From positions 7,400-21,884 of the forward strand of contig DIXH01000075.1 in the NCBI GenBank assembly GCA_002428605.1: 14,485 nt of DNA, in the 5' to 3' direction. A model generated the notes under the pieces. It was not told the origin of the DNA and did not search any database. It worked only from the letters and a program-made list of their open reading frames with translations. The stretch is from Clostridiaceae bacterium UBA6085. GTDB lineage: Bacteria; Bacillota; Clostridia; Clostridiales; Clostridiaceae. Shown one piece after another: positions 1-7,097 of the stretch. Each line of letters starts with the position of its first letter. Position 1 is the stretch's first letter. A program made the position numbers and the translations under genes.

Positions 1-170
1 AAAACAGTCACGTCTATCTTGAATGGATTTTCTCCCATGAACTTCTTGAACTTCTTCTCTACACCTTCACCCTTCTTGTGCCCCGGCACATGAAAGGGTA
101 TGGTCTCTCTGTCGACATATTCCATTAAAGCGTCAAACATCGGAGTCTCGTTCTGATTAAGCTTGTACAA
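1..170 (-). CDS. Orn/Lys/Arg decarboxylase, N-terminal part (partial, runs off the left edge)
   Basis: Only the first 56 codons are in the window. The reverse-strand translation begins MYKLNQNETPMFDALMEYVD and continues with TIPFHVPGHKKG. LNQNETP followed by PFHxPGHKKG is the N-terminal signature of the fold-type I PLP-dependent decarboxylases that act on arginine, lysine or ornithine (SpeA/YaaO/Cad-like) and feed polyamine synthesis or acid resistance. The PLP lysine and catalytic core lie outside the window, so substrate cannot be assigned. I chose the TTG at 168-170 because LNQNETP is normally part of the protein and a GAGGGTG stretch lies 12 bases upstream; the ATG at 138-140 would cut it off and has no good ribosome binding site. 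It points the same way as the secreted C39-like gene but has its own promoter. Confidence 0.85.
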   Translation of the reverse strand, partial: MYKLNQNETPMFDALMEYVDRETIPFHVPGHKKGEGVEKKFKKFMGENPFKIDVTV

Positions 171-180
171 CTTTCAACGG

Positions 181-237
181 CACCCTCTTTCTTGGTTTGT
201 GACGGCCCTATGGCCCCATGGAATCAGCGGCAGGGTG
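181..237 (-). promoter_or_regulatory. Possible structured leader of the decarboxylase mRNA
   Basis: On the minus strand CACCCT (232-237) can pair with AGGGTG (181-186), enclosing about 45 bases that hold a small GGCC-ATAG-GGCC hairpin. The 3' arm AGGGTG overlaps the only plausible ribosome binding site of the decarboxylase, so closing the stem would hide it. This GC-rich segment contrasts with the AT-rich promoter region next to it. It did not match any riboswitch consensus I could recall; the structure is inferred from one sequence only. Confidence 0.3.
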
Positions 238-267
238 TTACATGCCAGTACCAAAATCACTATTTTA

Positions 268-296
268 TATAATAACACAATTTGGTTTCGATTCAA
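268..296 (-). promoter_or_regulatory. Sigma-A type promoter of the decarboxylase gene
   Basis: Read on the minus strand, TTGAAT (291-296) and ATTATA (268-273) are separated by 17 bases, matching the vegetative promoter pattern well. Transcription would start near 260, giving an untranslated leader of about 90 bases before the TTG start at 170. The overlapping TATAAA one register further on is an alternative -10. Confidence 0.6.
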
Positions 297-359
297 TTAA
301 TTATACGATATTTTAGGAAACCGTGCAGAAGTTTTGAATTCACTGCCCAATGCATTTTC

Positions 360-1715
360 CTATCTTACCGCAACTGCCCACCTGAGTGCGTTGTAGGCGG
401 TCTCAAACTTCACCTGGCTGACCCAGTAGGTGTTCCTTGAGCTTGCCGGATCGGTGACATGGTACTCGTCATCTGAATTGTAGCCGGTAAGGACCATGAC
501 ATGCATGTTGTCGACGATGTTCACGCTGCCTGAAGGACCCATGTCATATACCTTCCAGACCGGTGTCTCGTAGTTTCTGGTGGTGACATACACAACCACA
601 GGATTACCCTTGTCTATTTCCGCCTTCAGCTGCGCAGTGGTGTATCCGGAAGCATCCATAACATTGGTGCTGTATCTGTTCCCGAAGGCTGTCAGTGCCG
701 CAGGGAATATGGACTGGAATATCTCAGGCACTTCAGAGACTATCTTGTAAGGAGTGCTTGCGAATCCGCTGAAGGGGTCTCTTTCAGTCTTCGGCATGGC
801 ATCAAGGAACGACTTGAGGTCGAGTGAAGTGTATCCCTTGTATTTAAGTGCCATGAGCAGGCTGGCTCCCTCGCAGCCCATGGGTGCGTATACCGGTGAG
901 TACTGGTTCACGTAGGGAATACCTATTACCTTCTGGGTGTAGCCTGACAGAACAGCCACGTAGCCTCCTGACACCCAGCCTGTCCTTCCGTTGTAGCTTA
1001 CCTTATGCCATCCGCCTGACATCCCGAGTGACTCAAGCTTTGTACCTGCAGGTATGGTCGTTATTATGGAATAGCCTGTCCCGGCTCCTGTCCTCATGTT
1101 GAGGTTAGCAGTTGTCCTTATGTATGTAGTGCTTACTGAAGGTGCTGTTGAGGGAGCCTGTGCCTGAAGTGAAACAAGATATGCTCCCGAAGCCCAGCCG
1201 GTCGATCCCAGATATGTGACCTTGAACCAGCCGTTCTGGGAGCCTGAAGCTGCAACCTGTGCGCCCTTCGGGATCACCTTGATTATCTGATAACCTGTTC
1301 CCGGGCCGGTCCTCATGTTGAGGTTTGCAGTTGCTGCCATTGCTTGTGAAGCAGGAGCTGCAGGTGCTGTGACCTGGGCAGACTGGCTGAAGGATACGTA
1401 CAGGGGGTTTGCGCTGATGTAGGCTCCGTTTGATAGCCTGTACATGTCTCTGCCTGCTACGGATACCTTCTCAACAGCAGTGAAGGATTCACCCTTGTAG
1501 ACTACCTTCGTCTTTGCCGTCCAGTCAGGTCTGCTGTAGGTCCAGAGAGCGCTGCAGGTCACTGTGACTGTGCCCTGAAGCTCAAGTGCGGAAACCTCGG
1601 TTCCTGTGCCTGCCATGTCTGTCCAAGCTGAACCTCCTGGTATTGCCGATGCTGAAGCTATAACCAGAAAGGCTGTAGCCTTTATTATTATGTTTCGTAT
1701 TTTCCTTGTGTTCAT
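360..1715 (-). CDS. Secreted SH3-domain protein with C39-like cysteine peptidase domain
   Basis: The 451-residue protein starts with a signal peptide (basic MNTRKIRNIIIK, hydrophobic stretch to about residue 24, small residues up to about 30), so it is exported. It has two clear bacterial SH3 (SH3b) domains, about 128-184 and 202-256, each with the NLNMRTGxGTGY motif and ending GWxSGxY. A third, degenerate SH3-like unit is at about 47-108. The C-terminal part, about 262-451, resembles the Peptidase_C39_2 family: Cys281 in MGCEGASLLM, His405 in NMHVMVLTGY and Asp422 in VTDP fit a Cys-His-Asp triad. SH3b domains usually bind peptidoglycan, so a wall-associated peptidase is the likely role; the substrate is unknown. 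AGGAGG lies 7 bases before the ATG. It is divergent from phosphoglucomutase. Confidence 0.8.
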   Translation of the reverse strand: MNTRKIRNIIIKATAFLVIASASAIPGGSAWTDMAGTGTEVSALELQGTVTVTCSALWTYSRPDWTAKTKVVYKGESFTAVEKVSVAGRDMYRLSNGAYISANPLYVSFSQSAQVTAPAAPASQAMAATANLNMRTGPGTGYQIIKVIPKGAQVAASGSQNGWFKVTYLGSTGWASGAYLVSLQAQAPSTAPSVSTTYIRTTANLNMRTGAGTGYSIITTIPAGTKLESLGMSGGWHKVSYNGRTGWVSGGYVAVLSGYTQKVIGIPYVNQYSPVYAPMGCEGASLLMALKYKGYTSLDLKSFLDAMPKTERDPFSGFASTPYKIVSEVPEIFQSIFPAALTAFGNRYSTNVMDASGYTTAQLKAEIDKGNPVVVYVTTRNYETPVWKVYDMGPSGSVNIVDNMHVMVLTGYNSDDEYHVTDPASSRNTYWVSQVKFETAYNALRWAVAVR

Positions 1716-1747
1716 ATAATGTCCTCCTGTTGTGTGATTTGACTAGA

Positions 1748-1775
1748 TATGTATACTTTGAAGCAAATTTGACAG
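1748..1775 (-). promoter_or_regulatory. Candidate promoter of the SH3/C39-like gene
   Basis: On the minus strand CTGTCA (1770-1775) and TACATA (1748-1753) are 16 bases apart, about 35 bases from the ATG at 1715. Both boxes are imperfect. It lies back to back with the phosphoglucomutase promoter in the divergent gap. Confidence 0.3.
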
Positions 1776-1814
1776 ATATTGATCTTAACGACTGCATTCA
1801 ACTCAATCTTATTA

Positions 1815-1820
1815 TATAAT
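1815..1820 (+). promoter_or_regulatory. Candidate -10 box of the phosphoglucomutase gene
   Basis: A TATAAT inside an AT-rich stretch lies 38 bases before the ATG at 1859. I see no good -35 at 16-18 bases upstream (ACTGCA or CTGCAT only); a TTGACA at 1769-1774 is too far away to pair with it. The promoter may be weak or activator-dependent. Confidence 0.35.
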
Positions 1821-1858
1821 ATTAGATAAAGAAATGATTATGTTTTAGGAGGTTTAAC

Positions 1859-3589
1859 ATGACCTATATGGAAAAGTACGAATCATGGCTTAAGGACGAC
1901 AGCGTGCTCCCTGAATTCAAAGAGGAGCTGAAGGCGATCACAGATGAGAAGGAAATAGAGGACAGGTTCTACCAGGACCTGGAGTTCGGCACTGCAGGTC
2001 TTAGAGGTGTCCTCGGAGCCGGAACCAACAGGATGAACGAACATACTGTCGGAAAAGCGACTGAGGGGCTTGCAAGATACATTGCAGAGACCTTTCCCGG
2101 TACACCATCTTGTGCCATAGCGTATGACTCAAGGATCAAGTCTGATACCTTTGCTAAGACAGCAGCACTTATCCTTGCAGCACACGGAGTAAAGGCGTAT
2201 CTGTTCGAAAGCCTGAGGCCTGTGCCTATGCTTTCCTATGCGGTAAGGTACCTGAACGCAGATGCCGGAATAGTCATAACAGCATCCCACAATCCCAAGC
2301 AGTACAACGGCTACAAGGTGTACGGAGCCTACGGCGGACAGCTTACTGACGAGGCAGCCGACATTGTCCTTGCAAAGATCGGGGAAGTGGCTTCCTTTGG
2401 TGATGTGAGATCAATAAGCGAGGAAGAGGCCATTCTGAAGGGACTTCTCGTCTACATAGGCGAGGAGGTCGACAAATCCTACATAGACTCGATAAAGACA
2501 GTCACTGTAAAGAAGGACCTCGTCAGGGAAAGCGCACCTGAGCTCCAGATCATATACACACCTCTTCACGGTTCAGGAAACGTCCCGGTAAGAAGGGTCC
2601 TTAGAGAACTCGGCTACACCAACGTCCACATAGTGAAGGAACAGGAGGCTCCGGACGGAAACTTCCCGACAGCCCCTTATCCTAACCCTGAAAACCCTTC
2701 GGTATTCACACTTGCTCTGGAGATGGCAAAGGAAGTCAAGCCTGACATCATTTTCGGAACAGACCCTGACTGTGACAGGATAGGCGTTGTCGTAACTGAA
2801 AAGGACGGCGGAAGCAGAGTCCTTACTGGCAACCAGACTGGAATGCTCCTGACCTACTATCTACTGAACGCATTGAAGGAAGAGGGAAGGCTGCCTGGTA
2901 ACGGCGTCGTCATAAAGACCATAGTTTCAACTGAGAGCGTCAGGAAGATAGCTTCATCCTACGGAGTCGAGCTCATGGATGTCCTCACGGGCTTCAAGTA
3001 CATCGGCGAAAAGATCGAGGAGTTCAAGGCTACGAAAGAGAAGACCTTCATATTCGGCTTTGAGGAATCCTTCGGATACCTTGCCGGTGACTTCGTAAGG
3101 GACAAGGATGCTGTCGTGGCATCCATGCTGGTATGCGAAATGGCACTTTACTACAAGAAGAAGGGCATGACCCTTTACGATGCCCTGACGGAGGTTTACG
3201 AGAAGTACGGCTACTTCAACGAAGCCATAGTATCCTTCACCCTGGAGGGCAAGGACGGCCAGGACAAGATCAAAAAGTGCATCGAGTACATGAGGGACAA
3301 TACCCTCACCGAAGTTGACGGTGTCAAGACTCTGTCCAAGGAAGACTATAAGCTCAGAGAGAAGACCGACCTTCTTACTGGCGGGAAGGAAGAGATTACA
3401 CTTCCATCTTCTAACGTTATAAAGTATACTCTTGAGGATGATTCCTGGTTCGTTGTCAGACCATCCGGAACCGAACCCAAGATGAAGGCCTATGTGGCAG
3501 TCACAGGAAAGGACCTTGATGATTCCAGGAACAAGCTGGAAGCCTTCAAGAAGGCTGTAGTCGATGCAGTCAACAAGGGCTTCGAATAA
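1859..3589 (+). CDS. pgcA: Phosphoglucomutase / phospho-sugar mutase (alpha-D-phosphohexomutase family)
   Basis: Interconverts glucose 1-phosphate and glucose 6-phosphate through a phosphoserine and a bisphosphate intermediate in the cytoplasm, supplying glucose 1-phosphate for UDP-glucose and wall or capsule polymers. The 576 residues are the usual length of the PgcA-type Firmicute enzyme. The family signatures are present in order: FGTAGLRG at 43-50, the phosphoserine loop TASHNP with Ser143, the metal loop TDPDCDR with Asp302, Asp304 and Asp306, the sugar-binding FEESFGY at 401-407, and the phosphate-binding RPSGTEPK at 534-541. All key residues are intact. Start: AGGAGG (1847-1852) is 6 bases before the ATG. 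Mannose phosphates could also be substrates; specificity is not readable from motifs. A terminator-like hairpin follows, with a TPR gene and an epimerase behind it. Confidence 0.93.
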   Translation: MTYMEKYESWLKDDSVLPEFKEELKAITDEKEIEDRFYQDLEFGTAGLRGVLGAGTNRMNEHTVGKATEGLARYIAETFPGTPSCAIAYDSRIKSDTFAKTAALILAAHGVKAYLFESLRPVPMLSYAVRYLNADAGIVITASHNPKQYNGYKVYGAYGGQLTDEAADIVLAKIGEVASFGDVRSISEEEAILKGLLVYIGEEVDKSYIDSIKTVTVKKDLVRESAPELQIIYTPLHGSGNVPVRRVLRELGYTNVHIVKEQEAPDGNFPTAPYPNPENPSVFTLALEMAKEVKPDIIFGTDPDCDRIGVVVTEKDGGSRVLTGNQTGMLLTYYLLNALKEEGRLPGNGVVIKTIVSTESVRKIASSYGVELMDVLTGFKYIGEKIEEFKATKEKTFIFGFEESFGYLAGDFVRDKDAVVASMLVCEMALYYKKKGMTLYDALTEVYEKYGYFNEAIVSFTLEGKDGQDKIKKCIEYMRDNTLTEVDGVKTLSKEDYKLREKTDLLTGGKEEITLPSSNVIKYTLEDDSWFVVRPSGTEPKMKAYVAVTGKDLDDSRNKLEAFKKAVVDAVNKGFE

Positions 3590-3614
3590 ACAACACGATT
3601 AATTAAAGATGTTA

Positions 3615-3649
3615 ATGATGGCATACCATCTTTGGTATGCCATCATTTT
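3615..3649 (+). terminator. Rho-independent terminator behind phosphoglucomutase, touching the next ribosome binding site
   Basis: Thirteen perfect base pairs (ATGATGGCATACC with its complement, 3615-3627 and 3634-3646) around a 6-base loop, followed by a short T run at 3646-3649. The GGAGG of the next gene starts at 3650, directly after the T run. It may act as a terminator, or as a partial terminator or a modulator of translation of the TPR gene. Confidence 0.7.
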
Positions 3650-3658
3650 GGAGGTAAT

Positions 3659-4732
3659 ATGGATTTTCGGCAAGGATTGAAGGAGAAGCTTTCAAAGCTC
3701 ATTTTCCTGGAACTCAAGAAGGATTTCGCGGCAAAGGCATTCAAGGCTGATGGGCTCATGGACATCGAGGGCGAGGTTTATGTCCCTTTGTCACCTGACT
3801 ACATCGCCAAAAACCTTGAAAGGGACATGGTCAGGAACCTGCCTGTGGGAGAGTTTGTGAAGGGCATGTACTACTGCCTTGGAGCTGACAGAGGGTTCAG
3901 ATACGGCGAGGCGTACAGGCTTATGCTGGAGAACATAGGCATGGAAGGCCTGGTGAAGGCACTTGCTGCAAGGCTTACCAGGGAGGGAAGGAAGGATGAG
4001 GCAATCATTTATCTCCTTGGCCTATATGAGGTCCACGGGGAAAAGGACGTGGCCCTAAGCACCCTTGCTCTTCTTGAAGAGATGTCCATCGAGGACAGGA
4101 GCTATCTGGACGGCTTCCTCGCTTTGGCTGAAGAGGTCTCGGCGAAGGGACTCCTTGATGCCAAACTGTTCCTTGGCTCTGCGTTAAGGATGAAGGGTGA
4201 TTTCCCGAAGGCGCTTGTTGTCCTCAGGGAGTACATTGCGTCCGGAGGCGAGGAGACTGAAGAGCTTTCATCCGAGCTTGAGAGGATAGGCAGGAAGGCT
4301 CTCCTTGAGGAGTCTGAAGCTATCCTGTATGACGACCCGGCAAGGTTTTTGGAGATGATACTTCCGATCCTCACTTCGGAGTCTGACAATCCAAAGCTTC
4401 TGCTCCAGGTTGCCATAGCATACAGGAACCTGAAGAACCACGACAAGGCTATCTACTACCTGAACGAAGCTCTGGCTCTCGACGACGGCTACGCTGACGT
4501 CATAAACGAGCTTGGAATAAACTATGCTGCCATGGGAAACTTCGAGACTGCTGTTTCCTATTTCAGGCCTCTCTTTGACAGGACCATGACCATTGAGGTT
4601 CTTACCAACCTCATAATGTGCTACGTCAACCTGGGGGATATGGAATCTGCCATGAAGCATATTGCCATAGGGGAAAAGATCTCTCCGGATGATGATGTCC
4701 TGTCGGACATCAAGAAGTTTCTGAAGAGGTAA
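3659..4732 (+). CDS. TPR-repeat protein of unknown specific function
   Basis: A 357-residue protein without signal peptide or membrane segment, so probably cytoplasmic. The C-terminal third holds three recognisable tetratricopeptide repeats at about 245-278 (AYRNLKNHDKAIYYLNEAL), 279-312 (LGINYAAMGNFETAVSYF) and 313-346 (MCYVNLGDMESAMKHI); a weaker one is at about 167-200 (GSALRMKGDFPKALVVLREY). The N-terminal 160 residues are helical and charged and I do not recognise them. TPRs bind other proteins, so a scaffold or regulatory role is likely. I start it at the ATG at 3659 with GGAGG 4 bases before; the in-frame TTG at 3632 lies in the loop of the terminator hairpin and has no ribosome binding site. 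It is 24 bases from the epimerase and probably in one transcript with it. Confidence 0.75.
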   Translation: MDFRQGLKEKLSKLIFLELKKDFAAKAFKADGLMDIEGEVYVPLSPDYIAKNLERDMVRNLPVGEFVKGMYYCLGADRGFRYGEAYRLMLENIGMEGLVKALAARLTREGRKDEAIIYLLGLYEVHGEKDVALSTLALLEEMSIEDRSYLDGFLALAEEVSAKGLLDAKLFLGSALRMKGDFPKALVVLREYIASGGEETEELSSELERIGRKALLEESEAILYDDPARFLEMILPILTSESDNPKLLLQVAIAYRNLKNHDKAIYYLNEALALDDGYADVINELGINYAAMGNFETAVSYFRPLFDRTMTIEVLTNLIMCYVNLGDMESAMKHIAIGEKISPDDDVLSDIKKFLKR

Positions 4733-4756
4733 ATACACGCTGAAAGGACAAAAAAT

Positions 4757-5680
4757 ATGAAGATAATGATTACAGGGGGAGCTGGATTCATAGGCTCCCA
4801 CATTGCCGACCTGCTTGTTTCTGAAGGACATGATGTGGCGGTCATTGACAGCCTGGTACATGGAAAGCTTGAGAACCTCAACGAAAAGGTCAGGTTTTAC
4901 GAGTACGACATAAGAGACAGGGGAATAAGGGCAGCATTCGAGGAATTCAGGCCTGAAGTGCTGATACACGAAGCTGCACAGATAAAGGTCCCGAACTCGA
5001 TAAAGGATCCTCTTTATGACGCTGAGGTCAACATACTCGGGACCCTCAACCTTCTTGAGTGCTGCAGGGAATTCAGTGTAAGGAAGGTAATATATCCGGC
5101 AACTGCGGCCATGTTCTCTGACCCTCAGTACCTTCCGATAGACGAGAAGCATCCGCTCAGCATGATGAGCGGCTATGGGGTATCAAAGCATACTGTAGAG
5201 CATTACCTTGAGGTCTATTCCAAGCTTTACAATCTCAGCTATACTGTGCTTCGCTACTCCAATGTGTACGGACCCAGGCAGGATTCGACTGGAGAGGGCG
5301 GAGTCGTTGCCATCTTCTGCGAGAAGATGACAGAGGGCATGGTTCCTGAGATATATGGGGATGGAAACCAGACAAGGGACTTCATCTATGTGAAGGATGT
5401 GGCCAAGGCAAACGCCCTCGCACTCGATTCTCTGGACAACGAGATCTACAACTGCTGTACGGGTACCGAGATATCGGTCATTGAGCTTTATAACGAAATC
5501 GCCCGTGACCTGGGCTTCAACGGACTTCCCGTGTTCAGGGAACCCAGGGAAGGCGACATATACAGGACATACATGACCTACAGGAAACTTAATGATGCCA
5601 TCGGCTGGGCACCCAGCTGGAACATCTCTGGAGGTATCAGAGAGACCCTCGATTATTACAGGAACAGAAAAAACAACTGA
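4757..5680 (+). CDS. NAD-dependent epimerase/dehydratase, UDP-glucose 4-epimerase-like
   Basis: An extended short-chain dehydrogenase/reductase of 307 residues. The Rossmann dinucleotide motif GGAGFIGSH is at 7-15, and the catalytic Tyr140-x-x-x-Lys144 is in SGYGVSK. The usual SSS of GalE before the tyrosine is replaced by PAT, leaving Thr116 at the catalytic Ser/Thr position. RYSNVYGPRQ at 166-175 and GDGNQTRDFIYVKDVAKA at 201-218 are typical of sugar-nucleotide epimerases. It probably makes UDP-galactose or a related sugar nucleotide for glycan synthesis. Phosphoglucomutase two genes upstream fits such a path, but no UTP-glucose-1-phosphate uridylyltransferase is in the window. Start: AAAGGA (4743-4748) is 8 bases before the ATG. 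I see no clear terminator between this gene and recA. The exact substrate is open. Confidence 0.85.
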   Translation: MKIMITGGAGFIGSHIADLLVSEGHDVAVIDSLVHGKLENLNEKVRFYEYDIRDRGIRAAFEEFRPEVLIHEAAQIKVPNSIKDPLYDAEVNILGTLNLLECCREFSVRKVIYPATAAMFSDPQYLPIDEKHPLSMMSGYGVSKHTVEHYLEVYSKLYNLSYTVLRYSNVYGPRQDSTGEGGVVAIFCEKMTEGMVPEIYGDGNQTRDFIYVKDVAKANALALDSLDNEIYNCCTGTEISVIELYNEIARDLGFNGLPVFREPREGDIYRTYMTYRKLNDAIGWAPSWNISGGIRETLDYYRNRKNN

Positions 5681-5730
5681 TAATGTGCAATAATTGTGCG
5701 GATGAATGCATAATGTATATGCGAGCATTG

Positions 5731-5759
5731 TTGACAGTACCATATAGGTGCCTTATAAT
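5731..5759 (+). promoter_or_regulatory. Consensus sigma-A promoter of recA
   Basis: TTGACA (5731-5736), 17 bases, TATAAT (5754-5759): both hexamers and the spacing match the consensus exactly. Transcription should start at about 5766, giving a leader of about 46 bases. A promoter this strong usually needs a repressor, and a LexA box lies at the start point. Confidence 0.92.
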
Positions 5760-5765
5760 AAAAAT

Positions 5766-5777
5766 GAACTAATGTTC
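5766..5777. promoter_or_regulatory. LexA (SOS) operator of recA
   Basis: GAACTAATGTTC is a perfect GAAC-N4-GTTC palindrome and matches the Gram-positive SOS box (CGAAC-N4-GTTCG) except for the outer 5' base. It covers the predicted transcription start 7 bases after the -10 box, so bound LexA would block the promoter until DNA damage triggers its cleavage. Confidence 0.88.
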
Positions 5778-5811
5778 GACATGCGTCGACTTAGATAGGA
5801 GGAATGAATAA

Positions 5812-6870
5812 TTGGCAAACATTAATCCCGATAAACTGAAGGCCCTTGAAGCAGCAGTCAGCCAGATAGAGAAGCAGTTCGGCAAGGGCTCTGTCATGAA
5901 GCTCGGCGAGGAAGCCAACCACAGCCTTGAATCCATACCCACAGGATGCCTCGACCTTGATATCGCCCTGGGAATAGGCGGAATACCCAAGGGAAGGATA
6001 GTTGAGATATACGGACCCGAATCTTCGGGTAAGACCACAGTGTCACTCCACATCATTGCGGAGGCCCAGAAGCTGGGTGGTGCGGCGGCATTCATAGATG
6101 CTGAGCATGCCCTGGACCCTCAGTACGCGAAGGTGCTTGGAGTCGATATTGACAACCTTCTTGTCTCTCAGCCTGACACAGGCGAGCAGGCGCTGGAGAT
6201 CGCAGAAGCCCTTGTAAGGTCCAACGCCATAGACCTCATAGTGGTGGACTCTGTCGCGGCTCTTGTGCCAAGGGCGGAAATCGAAGGCGAGATGGGGGAC
6301 AGCCATGTGGGACTTCAGGCAAGACTCATGTCGCAGGCCCTCAGGAAGCTTGCAGGTACCGTGAACAAGACAAAATGCTCCATAATATTCATAAACCAGC
6401 TCAGGGAGAAGGTCGGCGTCATGTTCGGAAGCCCTGAGGTCACTCCCGGAGGAAGGGCTCTGAAGTTCTATGCTTCAGTAAGGATGGATATCAGGAGGAT
6501 AGACTCGATCAAGTCAGGCGACAATGTCACCGGAAACAGGACAAGGATCAAGGTCATAAAGAACAAGGTCGCACCTCCATTCAAACAGGCTGAATTCGAC
6601 ATCATGTACAACGGTGGAATCTCCAGGGAGGGTACCGTACTTGATGTTGGAGTCAGGGAAGAGATAGTCCAGAAATCAGGAGCCTGGTTCTCATACAACG
6701 AAGTCAGGCTAGGACAGGGACGCGAAAACTCCAAGATCTACCTTTCAGAGAACAAGGATGTTCTCCTCGAGATCGAGAACAAGATCAGGAGCAAATACAA
6801 GCTTCCTCTCGCAAAGTCAGAGACAGCAGCAGATGCAGCTCCGCCGGCACCTGAAAAGAAAAGCAAATAG
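5812..6870 (+). CDS. recA: RecA recombinase
   Basis: ATP-dependent strand-exchange protein of homologous recombination and co-protease that triggers LexA self-cleavage. The 352 residues match the normal RecA length. Visible motifs: Walker A GPESSGKT at 68-75, catalytic Glu98 in DAEHALDP, Walker B LIVVDS at 142-147, DNA loop L1 around EGEMGDSHVGLQAR (158-171), and loop L2 with FINQLREKVGVMFGSPE (about 193-209) followed by TPGGRALKFYAS. The C-terminal tail is lysine-rich and short on acidic residues compared with enterobacterial RecA. The start is the TTG at 5812: it gives the usual MANINPDKLKALE N-terminus and AGGAGG (5797-5802) is 9 bases upstream; the nearby ATG at 5804 is out of frame. It is a single-gene unit with its own promoter, LexA box and terminator, next to rny as in many Firmicutes. 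No recX is present. Confidence 0.98.
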   Translation: MANINPDKLKALEAAVSQIEKQFGKGSVMKLGEEANHSLESIPTGCLDLDIALGIGGIPKGRIVEIYGPESSGKTTVSLHIIAEAQKLGGAAAFIDAEHALDPQYAKVLGVDIDNLLVSQPDTGEQALEIAEALVRSNAIDLIVVDSVAALVPRAEIEGEMGDSHVGLQARLMSQALRKLAGTVNKTKCSIIFINQLREKVGVMFGSPEVTPGGRALKFYASVRMDIRRIDSIKSGDNVTGNRTRIKVIKNKVAPPFKQAEFDIMYNGGISREGTVLDVGVREEIVQKSGAWFSYNEVRLGQGRENSKIYLSENKDVLLEIENKIRSKYKLPLAKSETAADAAPPAPEKKSK

Positions 6871-6875
6871 AGTCC

Positions 6876-6906
6876 AAAGCCCGGATCCGAAATGATCCGG
6901 GCTTTT
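6876..6906 (+). terminator. Rho-independent terminator of recA
   Basis: Twelve base pairs, AAAGCCCGGATC (6876-6887) with its complement (6894-6905), a 6-base loop and a TTTT tail. It starts 5 bases after the recA stop codon and separates recA from rny. Confidence 0.92.
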
Positions 6907-6970
6907 CATCTGGCCATGGCAATGAGAACAAATGTTTTAGAAAATAGATATCAGGTAGAACTGCTTTTGT

Positions 6971-6999
6971 TTGACACTTCCCGTCGTGTAGGATACAAT
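6971..6999 (+). promoter_or_regulatory. Sigma-A promoter of rny
   Basis: TTGACA (6971-6976), 17 bases, TACAAT (6994-6999), one mismatch from consensus in the -10 box. The start point would be near 7006, leaving a leader of about 90 bases. Its position shows that the in-frame TTG at 6999, inside the -10 box, cannot be the start codon of rny. Confidence 0.88.
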
Positions 7000-7054
7000 T
7001 GATTTGTATTGGTTTATCATTTATCACAGTGAGAAAATATGCACTTTCAAGCTT

Positions 7055-7077
7055 TCATCCTTGGCTTAAAAGGATGA
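7055..7077 (+). other. Hairpin in the rny 5' leader
   Basis: TCATCCTT (7055-7062) pairs perfectly with AAGGATGA (7070-7077) around a 7-base loop, 9 bases before the AAGGAGG ribosome binding site. No T run follows, so it is not a terminator; it could stabilise the 5' end or modulate translation. RNase Y autoregulation through this leader is conceivable but not shown. Confidence 0.45.
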
Positions 7078-7097
7078 TAAAAAAGCAAGGAGGTGTT

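Noticed and set aside
1769..1774. TTGACA as the -35 of the phosphoglucomutase promoter
   Set aside because: It is about 40 bases before the only good -10 (1815-1820), far beyond the usual 16-18, and has no TATAAT-like box at the right distance.
3632..3658. TTG start for the TPR protein at 3632
   Set aside because: The codon lies in the loop of the terminator hairpin with no ribosome binding site; the ATG at 3659 follows GGAGG.
4268..5152. Long minus-strand open frame opposite the TPR and epimerase genes (294 codons)
   Set aside because: It is antisense to two well-supported genes, crosses their junction, has no domain signature and looks like a shadow of codon bias.
5183..5743. Minus-strand open frame of 186 codons opposite the epimerase end
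   Set aside because: Antisense to the epimerase and overlapping the recA promoter; no recognisable motifs.
7039..7077. 12-codon upstream frame in the rny leader
   Set aside because: No convincing ribosome binding site, and it lies within the leader hairpin; most likely chance.
6999..7097. N-terminal extension of RNase Y from the TTG at 6999
   Set aside because: The codon overlaps the -10 box of the rny promoter and precedes the transcription start; AAGGAGG supports 7098.
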